Below, in pieces: positions 44,120-52,698 of a DNA stretch of 64,000 bases. The notes beneath the pieces were generated by a model. That model did not search any database, was not told where the DNA came from, and saw only the letters and a list, made by a program, of their open reading frames with translations. The DNA comes from Lysinibacillus irui (GTDB lineage: Bacteria; Bacillota; Bacilli; Bacillales_A; Planococcaceae): NCBI RefSeq assembly GCF_028877475.1, contig NZ_CP113527.1:3155501-3219500 (forward strand). Reading direction: 5' to 3'. The position numbers were made by a program, and so were the translations under genes. Within the stretch, counting starts at the first letter, position 1, and each line of letters begins with the position of its first letter.

Positions 44120-46486
44120 TTATTTCAATTCTACAACTGTGACGCCTAAGCCCCCCTCGCCGGCTTCACCAAAACGGAAGGATTTCACGCGTTTATGCTT
44201 TTTCAAATAGCTTTGAATACCTTGACGTAAAGCTCCTGTACCAACTCCATGAATAATAGAGACTCGACCATAATTAGCAAGCAACGCATCATCAATATAC
44301 TTTTCCGTTCTCAAAATCGCGTCCTCATAGCGTTCACCACGTAAATCCAATTCTAATTTAACATGGCTATTTCGATTTTTCACACCAGCTGTTCGTAAAA
44401 CAGGCTCTTTTTCAGGTTTAATATACTCCAAATCACTATCCGAGATTTTCATTTTTAAAATCCCCATTTGGACAACCCATTCGGTATCCGACACTTTTTC
44501 TAACAATGTACCTCGTTGTCCATAGCTTAACACCTTTACCTCGTCCCCGACAACTAAGTTTTGTGCACGGGCTTTAACTTGTGCAGCCTTTTTCAGCACT
44601 TTATTGTTATCAAGCGGTGTTGCTTCCTCCAAGCGTTTGCGGGCTTCAATCAATTCATGTTCCTTGACAACTTGGTCAGCATTTTTGCGCATTTCTCTCA
44701 GCTCAGCAATAATTGATTCTGCTTCTTTTTTCGCTTCATCAACAATTTTACGAGCTTTTTCCTTCGCTTTCTTATCTAGCGCCTCTTTACGCTCCTCATA
44801 GGCTTGTAATTTATCTTGAAGCTCTTTACGTAAAGTTTCAGATTCTACCAGCAATGCATGGGAACGCTCTGCATCATCTTCTGATTGGCGACGTGTTTCT
44901 TCTAATGAGGCAATCATCGATTCAACCTCATGTCGATCTGTCCCTGTAAAGCTCTTAGCTTGATCTATTATTGATTCTGGAAGACCAAGGCGACTGGATA
45001 TTTCAAATGCATTAGAACGTCCAGGTACACCAATAAGTAGTCGATAGGTTGGGCTTAATGTTTCAATATCAAACTCTACACTAGCATTGGCAACACCTGG
45101 TCGATTATAGCCATATGCTTTTAGCTCTGGATAGTGGGTTGTTGCCATCACACGAGCTCCTCGTCCATGCACTTCATCTAAAATAGAGATAGCTAATGCT
45201 GCACCTTCCTGGGGATCAGTACCTGCTCCTAGCTCATCAAAAAGAACAAGTGATTCATGATCAAATTTCTTTAAAATATCTACAATATTGACCATATGAG
45301 AAGAGAACGTGGAAAGTGATTGCTCAATCGATTGCTCATCACCTATATCAGCAAACAGTTGCTTAAATACTGCAAGCTCCGACCCATCCAATGCTGGCAC
45401 TGGTAATCCAGCCTGCGCCATTAATGTGCATAAGCCCACCGTTTTTAACGTCACCGTTTTACCGCCCGTATTCGGACCTGTAATAACAATGGCTGTAATC
45501 TCTTTGCCAAATTCGATATCATTTGGTACAGCCACATCGATTGGTAAAAGTGGATGGCGTGCACGCACTAATCGAATATAGCCATCCTGATTCATTTTAG
45601 GCATTGTACATTTATTGGCTTGTCCATATTTACCTTTTGCTAAAATGACATCGATATCACCTAAAACTTTCACTAGGTTAAATAAATCTGATGCTACTTC
45701 TTGTACCATTGCACTTAATGCTAGTAATATTCGCTCAATCTCTACCTGTTCCTTCATTTTTAAACGATGTATTTCATTATTCGCTTGTACGACAGAGTCA
45801 GGCTCAATAAATAATGTTTGACCGGAAGAAGATTGATCATGCACAATACCACCATAATGATGACGATATTCTTGTTTCACCGGAATAACAAAGCGATCAT
45901 TACGAATGGTAACAAGTGTATCAGAAAGCATTTTCGCTGCATTACTTCCACGGATTAAACTTTCCAGCTTTGAACGGACTTTTCCTTCTTCAGCACGTAA
46001 AGATTGACGAATGGAGCGCAATGTTTGACTAGCTGAATCTACAACAGCCCCATTGTCATCAATACAATTGTTGATTTCATGCTGCAATCCTGTTAAGACA
46101 GGCATGGCTTCCTTCTTAGCGATGAAATGTGGAATCTCAATCACTTCATCAGCCTCTATATCTTCAATAAAATTACGTAAAATTCGACTTGCTCGAATCG
46201 TACTGGATATTTCCATTAGTTCTATTGCTGCAAGCATGCCTCCTATTTGTGCACGTCTTGCAGATGGGCGAACATCAAAAATCCCTCCCATTGGTACATT
46301 GCCCTTAACTCGTAAAATAGATAAACCTTCATCCATTTCTTCTAGTAATTGTACTACTTTATCAAAATCAGTTTGCGGCACAAGCTCCTCAATCGCAGAT
46401 TTACCAATTGAAGAAGTACAGTATGAAGCCACTTGCTGACGTACTTTATCGTATTCTAGTGTTTTCAATGCGCGTTCTGCAATCAC
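44120..46486 (-). CDS. mutS2: MutS2 family endonuclease/ATPase
   Basis: The 788-residue protein has the MutS core without the mismatch-reading domain: Walker A ITGPNTGGKT near residue 335, LFDELGAGTDPQEG (Walker B), a long coiled clamp rich in Glu/Lys/Arg (about 520-640), and a C-terminal Smr domain (LDLRGERYEDA, IHGVGTGALR). MutS2 proteins act on recombination intermediates and on stalled or collided ribosomes. The GTG at 46486 has GGAGG eight bases upstream; a GTG three codons earlier overlaps that site. Confidence 0.95.
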   Translation of the reverse strand: MIAERALKTLEYDKVRQQVASYCTSSIGKSAIEELVPQTDFDKVVQLLEEMDEGLSILRVKGNVPMGGIFDVRPSARRAQIGGMLAAIELMEISSTIRASRILRNFIEDIEADEVIEIPHFIAKKEAMPVLTGLQHEINNCIDDNGAVVDSASQTLRSIRQSLRAEEGKVRSKLESLIRGSNAAKMLSDTLVTIRNDRFVIPVKQEYRHHYGGIVHDQSSSGQTLFIEPDSVVQANNEIHRLKMKEQVEIERILLALSAMVQEVASDLFNLVKVLGDIDVILAKGKYGQANKCTMPKMNQDGYIRLVRARHPLLPIDVAVPNDIEFGKEITAIVITGPNTGGKTVTLKTVGLCTLMAQAGLPVPALDGSELAVFKQLFADIGDEQSIEQSLSTFSSHMVNIVDILKKFDHESLVLFDELGAGTDPQEGAALAISILDEVHGRGARVMATTHYPELKAYGYNRPGVANASVEFDIETLSPTYRLLIGVPGRSNAFEISSRLGLPESIIDQAKSFTGTDRHEVESMIASLEETRRQSEDDAERSHALLVESETLRKELQDKLQAYEERKEALDKKAKEKARKIVDEAKKEAESIIAELREMRKNADQVVKEHELIEARKRLEEATPLDNNKVLKKAAQVKARAQNLVVGDEVKVLSYGQRGTLLEKVSDTEWVVQMGILKMKISDSDLEYIKPEKEPVLRTAGVKNRNSHVKLELDLRGERYEDAILRTEKYIDDALLANYGRVSIIHGVGTGALRQGIQSYLKKHKRVKSFRFGEAGEGGLGVTVVELK

Positions 46487-46504
46487 TGAGAACACCTCCT
46501 CAGT

Positions 46505-48214
46505 CTATTTATTTCGTCGTATGAACGCTTCAAACTGGTCACGCGTCCATGTATTCACAATCATATCTTTTGGTAGCCATGCTCTATTGGCATAGCGAAC
46601 ACCAATATCCATAAAACGTAAATGCGCAATATCATGGGCATCTGTATTAATGGCTATAGGAACACCTGCTGCTAAAGCCATTTCTAAATGTTCTACACAT
46701 AAATCCAGACGGTACGGATTTGCATTTAACTCTAAAATTTTACCATATTCTTTCGCCCAAGCAATTAACTGTTTCATATCAGGATTATAACCATCACGAT
46801 CTGCAATAATTCGACCAGTTGGGTGGGCAATCATATGGACATACGGATTTTGCATCGCTGTCAATAAACGTGCCATGATTTTATCCTGAGATTGAGTAAA
46901 ACTAGAATGAATAGAGGCAATAACAAAATCCAGCTCTTTTAACACTTCATCATCGAAATCAAGGGATCCATCTGGCAATATATCCATCTCTGTCCCCTTA
47001 AACAAGTGAAAATCAGGATGGCACTCATTAAATGCCTCAATTTCGATACGTTGCTTCTCTAAGCGCTCTGGTGTTAAACCATTTGCTACTCTTAGAAATT
47101 GAGAATGATCTGTAATGACGCTATATTGATAGCCCCGTGCTCGTAGTGCCTCTCCCATTTCTGCCACAGAGTATGCACCATCAGACCATGTCGTATGCAT
47201 GTGCAAGTCTGCTTGAATATCCTCTAGTCGAACTAATTGAGGAATCGTGTTGGGTTGATCAAATTCACCTTTTCCTGTACGAAGGCTCGGTGGAATCCAA
47301 GGTAGATCAAAATGGGCAAAAAATGCCTCTTCATCTTGAAACGTCAAGATAGTACCATCTTGCTGTTCAACCCCATATTCACTAATTTTTTCACCACGTG
47401 CTTTTGCAAGTTGGCGCATTCGCACATTATGATCCTTTGAACCTGTAAAATGATGCAGGGCAGTGGCATATTCATGATCCTTTACTAACCGGAAATCAAC
47501 ACTCACTGGCTCATCTAAATCTAAAATTACTGAAATTTTAGTATCGCCCGCTGCTACGACTTCCTGAATGGCCAATCCATTTAATAAATTGTCACGTACA
47601 GCCTCAACCGCTTCTGTCACTACAATAAAATCAATATCTTTACTTGTTTCTAGTGCTCGACGGAAGCTTCCAGCAACTGAAAAACGTTCCACTTCCTTCA
47701 TACTACCTAGAAGCGCCTCAATTTGTAAAACCACAGGCTCAAGCTGCCATATTGGTAAGCGTTCAGAACGATTAGCAAAGTTGGCAAGTTCCTTTAAAAT
47801 TTTCTCCTCGGTTTTTACAGCAAAGCCCGCTAATTCACGAACTTTTCCTTCTTCACACGCCTTTTTTAAGCTCTCTGCTGAATCAATACCAAGTTCTTGA
47901 TGTAGTTTCGCAATCTTTTTGCCCCCTAAGCCAGGCAATTTTAACAATGGCAGTAACCCTTTTGGGACAATTTCTTCTAACTCTTTTAATAAACTTGATT
48001 CACCTGTTGCCATCAAGTCCTCAATAACAGCAGCCGTCCCCTTACCAATACCTTTAAGTTTTGTTACATCGTCCATTTCACTTAACGAACGCTCGTCCCC
48101 TTCAAGTGCTGCAGCTGCTTTTCGAAAGGCAGATACCTTGAATGGATTCTCTCCTTGTAATTCCATATATAAAGCAATTTTTTCGAGTGTACGAATAATT
48201 GTTTTTTTATTCAT
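46505..48214 (-). CDS. polX: Family X DNA polymerase with PHP domain
   Basis: The 569-residue PolX has N-terminal helix-hairpin-helices (LKGIGKGTAAVIEDL, LPGLGGKKIAKLHQ), the nucleotidyltransferase core (VAGSFRRALETSKDIDFIV) and a C-terminal PHP nuclease (DLHMHTTWSDG, TDHS, IASIHSSF, AHPTGR, NTDAH). It fills gaps and has 3'-5' exonuclease activity in base-excision repair. It follows cvpA after a terminator and precedes mutS2. Confidence 0.96.
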   Translation of the reverse strand: MNKKTIIRTLEKIALYMELQGENPFKVSAFRKAAAALEGDERSLSEMDDVTKLKGIGKGTAAVIEDLMATGESSLLKELEEIVPKGLLPLLKLPGLGGKKIAKLHQELGIDSAESLKKACEEGKVRELAGFAVKTEEKILKELANFANRSERLPIWQLEPVVLQIEALLGSMKEVERFSVAGSFRRALETSKDIDFIVVTEAVEAVRDNLLNGLAIQEVVAAGDTKISVILDLDEPVSVDFRLVKDHEYATALHHFTGSKDHNVRMRQLAKARGEKISEYGVEQQDGTILTFQDEEAFFAHFDLPWIPPSLRTGKGEFDQPNTIPQLVRLEDIQADLHMHTTWSDGAYSVAEMGEALRARGYQYSVITDHSQFLRVANGLTPERLEKQRIEIEAFNECHPDFHLFKGTEMDILPDGSLDFDDEVLKELDFVIASIHSSFTQSQDKIMARLLTAMQNPYVHMIAHPTGRIIADRDGYNPDMKQLIAWAKEYGKILELNANPYRLDLCVEHLEMALAAGVPIAINTDAHDIAHLRFMDIGVRYANRAWLPKDMIVNTWTRDQFEAFIRRNK

Positions 48215-48233
48215 TGGTAATTCCTCCTATCGT

Positions 48234-48264
48234 AAAAACACTTCTCTCAAATCAGAGAGAAGTG
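48234..48264 (-). terminator. Terminator between cvpA and polX
   Basis: CACTTCTCTC (48239-48248) pairs perfectly with GAGAGAAGTG (48255-48264), with five T after it on the minus strand. Confidence 0.85.
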
Positions 48265-48273
48265 CATAGTTTA

Positions 48274-48813
48274 CTATTGCATATAAATATACCACCAGTT
48301 TTGGAACATCTTTGTAATAATCGGAGTATGCTCCAACATAAGACCACTTAACAATGATTTCGACATTAAATTTTGAATAACCTCAATCGGTAATAAGGCG
48401 CACACGTATAGCAAAATAAACATAATTAAATAGTTTTCAATCATGCCAAGTAACGCACCAAGCCAACGATTGACTGTATTGAGCACAGGTAAGTATGCAA
48501 TAAAATCAAATATCGATGCCACAATTTGCAACGTAATTTTCACTGCAAAGAAAATAACAGCAAAGGCGATTACACGATAAAAGGTACGGTCTAAATCTAG
48601 GCTATCAATGACGACACTAAGGCTACCTGTATCAGTAACGCCTGGATATGGAACCCAAAATACAAATTTTTGTGCTAATGGCTTATAATAAATATACGCA
48701 ACAATCAGTGCTACTACGAAACTGACAATGTGCATCATTTGTACAATGAAACCTCTTTTTGCACCGACGCCAATTCCAGCTAACAGTACCACTAATATGA
48801 TTAAATCTAACAT
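48274..48813 (-). CDS. cvpA: CvpA family membrane protein (YshB)
   Basis: The 179-residue protein has four hydrophobic segments and the CvpA pattern (MLDLIILVVLLAGIGVGAKR, NRWLGALLGMIENYLIMFIL). The ATG at 48813 has AAAGGG nine bases upstream and lies five bases after the zapA stop. It is in the same place as B. subtilis yshB. The precise role is unknown. Confidence 0.9.
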   Translation of the reverse strand: MLDLIILVVLLAGIGVGAKRGFIVQMMHIVSFVVALIVAYIYYKPLAQKFVFWVPYPGVTDTGSLSVVIDSLDLDRTFYRVIAFAVIFFAVKITLQIVASIFDFIAYLPVLNTVNRWLGALLGMIENYLIMFILLYVCALLPIEVIQNLMSKSLLSGLMLEHTPIITKMFQNWWYIYMQ

Positions 48814-48818
48814 TCTCT

Positions 48819-49079
48819 TCAACCCTTTAATTTTTTCAATTCTTCTTCTAACTGCTCCATTCGTTCTTTTAATAGTAAATAATCATGTACTGTATTTACT
48901 GCTGTCAGAACAGCAAGTTTTGTGCTATCAAGTGAGGGATTATGTACGTTCATTTCGCGCATACGGTCATCAACAATCGAAGCAACAAGTCGCATATGGC
49001 CAATGGATTCAGAGCCGACCATTTTATACGTATGACCATATATTTCCACAGAAATTTTATTCTTTTCTTGTTTTTCCAT
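48819..49079 (-). CDS. zapA: Cell division protein ZapA
   Basis: The 86-residue protein has the ZapA N-terminal globular part ([26 protein letters not shown]) and a C-terminal coiled coil ([19 protein letters not shown]). ZapA bundles FtsZ filaments. It starts at ATG 49079 after GGAGGG and is divergent from rnhC. Confidence 0.94.
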   Translation of the reverse strand: MEKQEKNKISVEIYGHTYKMVGSESIGHMRLVASIVDDRMREMNVHNPSLDSTKLAVLTAVNTVHDYLLLKERMEQLEEELKKLKG

Positions 49080-49214
49080 AGTCGCACCCTCCTATAAATT
49101 GAATGCTCACGCGATTTTTTCGGTTTGCGAGCACCATCACACAAAAAAGCTATTTATTATCATACCATGAAAGGTATAAAATTGTGAACAATGAGGACAG
49201 AAAGGAACGATTAA

Positions 49215-50141
49215 ATGTCAAATATTGTGCTATCCATTTCAACAAATATTCAAAAAGAGGTAATGGCTTACTATGCAACCTATTTTATTGAACGAAAAGC
49301 TCCAGGCGTTATTTTTGCTGCAAAACTACCAGATGCCACTATTACTATGTATAAATCTGGAAAATTAATGTTTCAAGGAGGAGGTGCTGAACGTGAAGCG
49401 GCTCGTTGGGGAACAGTTGAAAAAACAACTACTCAACATTCCTCGTCTATTGGGGCAAAGGGGGATATTCTACCAGACAAATTCGCGACAATGTCTGTCT
49501 TAGGCTCTGATGAAACAGGCACAGGTGATTATTTTGGTCCCATCACCGTAGCGGCCGTTTATGTACCTACATCCAAAATCGAACTTATCAACGAGCTTGG
49601 CGTAAAAGATTCAAAAATGCTAACGGATGATTATATGCGAAAAATCGCACCCGATTTACGTGCAGCCTGTGTCCATAGCGTTCTTGTATTACGAAACGAA
49701 AAATATAACAGTCTACAAGCAAAAGGCTATTCACAAGGGAAAATGAAAGCTATGATGCACAACAAGGCTCTACAAAATACACTCACAAAGATGGCACCCG
49801 AAAAACCAGAATTTATTTTAATTGACCAGTTTGCTGAACGCGGAGTTTATTACAATTACCTAAAAAATGAACGTGAACTGGTACAAGAAAATGTCCTCTT
49901 TTCTACAAAAGCGGAGCAACTACATGTAGCTGTAGCCACAGCATCTATTCTAGCCCGCGCTGCATTTTTAAAGGAAATGGATCGCTTGAGTGAAATAGCC
50001 GGTCTCCCATTAATGAAAGGAGCCTCCAGCAAAGTAGATGTGCAAGCAGCACGAATCTGGCGTAATCAAGGCGAGGATTTCCTACGCTCCATCACAAAAT
50101 GGCATTTTGCCAATACAGAAAAAGCACGGAAAATGGTGTAA
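49215..50141 (+). CDS. rnhC: Ribonuclease HIII
   Basis: The 308-residue enzyme has the type-HIII N-terminal TBP-like domain (1-85) and the catalytic domain with GSDETGTGDYFGPI (metal-binding Asp-Glu), VKDSKMLTD, IDQFA and ATASILARAAFL. It cuts the RNA of RNA-DNA hybrids. GAAAGGA precedes the ATG. It is the last backbone gene before the repeat/NERD insertion. Confidence 0.96.
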   Translation: MSNIVLSISTNIQKEVMAYYATYFIERKAPGVIFAAKLPDATITMYKSGKLMFQGGGAEREAARWGTVEKTTTQHSSSIGAKGDILPDKFATMSVLGSDETGTGDYFGPITVAAVYVPTSKIELINELGVKDSKMLTDDYMRKIAPDLRAACVHSVLVLRNEKYNSLQAKGYSQGKMKAMMHNKALQNTLTKMAPEKPEFILIDQFAERGVYYNYLKNERELVQENVLFSTKAEQLHVAVATASILARAAFLKEMDRLSEIAGLPLMKGASSKVDVQAARIWRNQGEDFLRSITKWHFANTEKARKMV

Positions 50142-50299
50142 CGGAAACATTTAATGCCTACAACTGTGGAATACTTTTAGAAATGCTTTGCGGGGAATTA
50201 TAGGGTTATGTAAATGTTGATTTCTATTCCGGGAAAATGCTTTTCGTCATTTTAAACATGCTACTGGCTTAGGGTATTTTTTTTAGGGTTTCCTACCTG

Positions 50300-50760
50300 A
50301 TTGGAGCGCTTTGGGACCCTCTTTGAGAGATTTTTTACATGGTTGGAGCGCTTTTGGCTCCTTTTTGAGCGGCTATTTTCTTGGTTGGAGCGCTTTGACC
50401 TCCTTTTTGAGCGGTTTCTACCTGGTTCGAGCGCTTTAGTCACTCCTTTGAGCGGTTTTTTACCTGATTGGAGCGCTTTGGCCTCCTTTTCGAGCGGCTT
50501 TCTGCCTGATTGGAGCGCTTTAGTCACTCCTTTGAGCGGTTTTTTACCTGATTGGAGCGCTTTGGCATCCTTTTCGAGCGGCTTTCTGCCTGATTGGAGC
50601 GCTTTGGGACCCTCTTTGAGCGGTTTTTTACAAACTGGAGCACTTTTGGCTCCTTTTTGAGCATTTTTGCCTGGTTCGAGCGCTTCCAACCCCTTGGAGC
50701 AACCTGATTGGAGCGCTTTAGGCCCTTCCTTAATCAATCTTCTACCATAAAGGAGCATTT
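50300..50760. repeat. 42-bp tandem repeat array 1, about ten units
   Basis: GAGCG-type marks recur at 50304, 50346, 50388, 50429, 50471, 50513, 50555, 50597, 50638 and 50678, a period of 42 with occasional 41 or 40. Each unit reads about TTGGAGCGCTTTGGCCTCC then TTTTCGAGCGGCTTTCTGCCT, so it is built of two 21-bp halves each with GAGCG at the same offset. One-base deletions near 50388-50429 and 50597-50678 change the reading frame of the long minus-strand ORF (from KKPLKG...KALQSG to RSKRSQKRSN), which speaks against coding. The repeat is related to array 2 at 51953. Confidence 0.85.
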
Positions 50761-50805
50761 TCGTCCCCTTAAAGAACCCCCTCAAGCACTAATTAAAGCA
50801 ATTAA

Positions 50806-51744
50806 TCATAGAAGAATTTGATATTCCCTTCGTTTCGATGCACTTTCTTTCCGATAGCAACTAGTCATTAACATCCTTTTTATTGTATGACGATTGTTTA
50901 ATCGTAAAAAATGCTGTGCTTGACTGTTAGTAATGCCTTTATTTATTAGCATCCCATAATCTTGTAGAGCACATTTATGGGCTTTTTTATTGCTATAAAG
51001 GCAACTTGAGCAAATCCATTTCATCTTTAACCATTGCATCTGTCCAATCTGACATTCTGGACAGATCACCCCTGTTTGAATGGCGTCTATCTCTATGCCA
51101 TAGTAACGACAAAGCGGGAACAATTCATATGGCTTATGGTGCTGCACAAGTAATGCACTAATAGACTGAGAATCTATGGTTTTTGTCTTCAAAGAACGCT
51201 GTTGTAAATAACCTGTTACCTCCCTAGCCATCAACACTGGAAATAAACTATCCTCATATTCGATACGAGCATTGTTAAAAAAAAAAACAATGATACCATG
51301 GACAGGTACTTCAATTTGATTTTGATTGAAAAATTCTTTTAAATTGTACATATATTCCTCAAGCTGTACTTCAGGATGGTGAAATACACGCCGTTCTCCT
51401 GTCTCAAGAGTACGAATCATTTGACGGGGACGATTTTTTAATTCCACTTCTCCTTTAATATTTTTACTTTCAATAATGATTACCTCATATTTGGTTATCA
51501 CTACAATATCTAGTTGCATCGGAAACGGCCGTTGAAGAGAAATATTATGTAAAACGTGAATACCCCTTACAAAAGATAATTTCTCCAGTTGTTTCATAAT
51601 AAATTTTTCTCCATGCTCCCCTGCCTCAGCCTGTAGTAACTCTCTTGTTATTTGATCATATAGGGGATGCTTTGATGTAAGTCTTCGAGCTAAAGCCCGT
51701 AGACCTAATGTCATTTTTGCTTCTTCATATGGTTTGATAAACAT
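50806..51744 (-). CDS. NERD-domain (nuclease-related) protein with zinc ribbon
   Basis: The 312-residue protein has a NERD domain at about 40-155: GEHGEKFIMKQLEKL, then QLDIVVITKYEVIIIESKN, giving the endonuclease-like residues Glu43/Glu46, Asp79, Glu92 and Lys94. A four-Cys zinc ribbon follows (CPEC 228-231, CSSC 245-248). NERD proteins are thought to be nucleases of the restriction-like superfamily, but few have a known role. The ATG follows AAGGG. It sits alone between two arrays of one repeat family, which may be its substrate, its relic or chance. Confidence 0.85.
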   Translation of the reverse strand: MFIKPYEEAKMTLGLRALARRLTSKHPLYDQITRELLQAEAGEHGEKFIMKQLEKLSFVRGIHVLHNISLQRPFPMQLDIVVITKYEVIIIESKNIKGEVELKNRPRQMIRTLETGERRVFHHPEVQLEEYMYNLKEFFNQNQIEVPVHGIIVFFFNNARIEYEDSLFPVLMAREVTGYLQQRSLKTKTIDSQSISALLVQHHKPYELFPLCRYYGIEIDAIQTGVICPECQIGQMQWLKMKWICSSCLYSNKKAHKCALQDYGMLINKGITNSQAQHFLRLNNRHTIKRMLMTSCYRKESASKRREYQILL

Positions 51745-51952
51745 AACATCACGCCCTTTTTTACACGACTATAGCAAGGAAAAATGGTCACGCCTAGACA
51801 ATTTGATAAACTATTTATTTGATCAACTCTGGGGCTCCAAATTTGATTTTTTATGAATTTATGTGAATATCCAACTGTTTCTATAGTATGTTTTTAAAAC
51901 TTGATCATCTTTTACTTACTTTCAATCATGTTGTTCCATCTTGCTCCTCGCC

Positions 51953-52592
51953 TTGGAGCGGTTGCTTCCCCTTTTGGATCACTTTCTCCTCGCCTTGGAG
52001 CGGTTTCATCCTCTTTTGGATCACTTTCTCCTCACCTTGGAGCAGTTTCATCCTCTTTTGGATCACCTTCACTTCAATTTGGAGCGGTTGCTTCTCCTTT
52101 TGGATCACCTTCACTTCAATTTGGAGCGGTTGCTTCTCCTTTTGGATCACTTTCTCCTCGCCTTGGAGCGGTTTCATCCTCTTTTGGATCACCTTCACTT
52201 CAATTTGGAGCGGTTGCTTCTCCTTTTGGATCACTTTCTCCTCGCCTTGGAGCGGTTTCATCCTCTTTTGGATCACCTTTACTTCAATTTGGAGCGGTTG
52301 CTTCTCCTTTTGGATCACTTTCTCCTCGCCTTGGAGCGGTTTCATCCTCTTTTGGATCACCTTCACTACAATATGGAGCGGTTGCTTCCTCTTTTGGATC
52401 ACCTTCACTTCAATTTGGAGCGGTTGCTTCTCCTTTTGGATCACCTTCACTTCAATTCGGAGCGGTTGCTTCTCCTTTTGGATCACTTTCTCCTCGAATT
52501 GGAGCGGTTTCATCCTCTTTTGGATCACCTTCACTTCAATTTGGAGCGGTTGCTTCTCCTTTTGGATCACCTTCCATCCCTTGAGCGAATCA
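51953..52592. repeat. 42-bp tandem repeat array 2, fifteen units
   Basis: TTGGAGCGG-type unit starts occur exactly every 42 bases from 51953 to 52541 (fifteen units), then a decayed one near 52581. Two variants mix: TTGGAGCGGTTTCATCCTC... with ...CTTTCTCCTCGCC, and TTGGAGCGGTTGCTTCTCC... with ...CCTTCACTTCAAT; both share CTTTTGGATCAC. The second half (TTTTGGATCA) mirrors the first (CTTGGAGCGG), so the basic module is 21 bp. All three plus frames and one minus frame stay open for over 200 codons because the unit is a multiple of three without stops. No start has a convincing ribosome site. Confidence 0.9.
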
Positions 52593-52660
52593 TTGCCTTC
52601 GACAGTATTAATGTAAATCGAGACTTTTACAAAGACGTGTTTAAACCATTCTTCAAACAA

Positions 52661-52688
52661 AAAAGACTGCCTCGAAAGACAGTCTTTT
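52661..52688 (-). terminator. Terminator of pheST
   Basis: AAAAGACTG (52661-52669) pairs with CAGTCTTTT (52680-52688) around a 10-base loop; TTTTTTG follows on the minus strand. Confidence 0.9.
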
Positions 52689-52698
52689 GATAATAATT

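Noticed and set aside
50261..50785. 174-residue Lys-rich minus-strand protein
   Set aside because: The frame shifts inside the repeat (one-base deletions), the apparent ribosome site is itself a decayed repeat unit, and composition only reflects the repeat.
51953..52592. CRISPR array
   Set aside because: The units follow each other directly with no unique spacers, the variation is spread through the unit, and no cas genes are present.
51888..52690. Repeat proteins of 227-249 residues in three plus frames and one minus frame
   Set aside because: The open frames follow from a stop-free 42-bp period; none has a ribosome site, and they cannot all be real. They are recorded as a repeat array.
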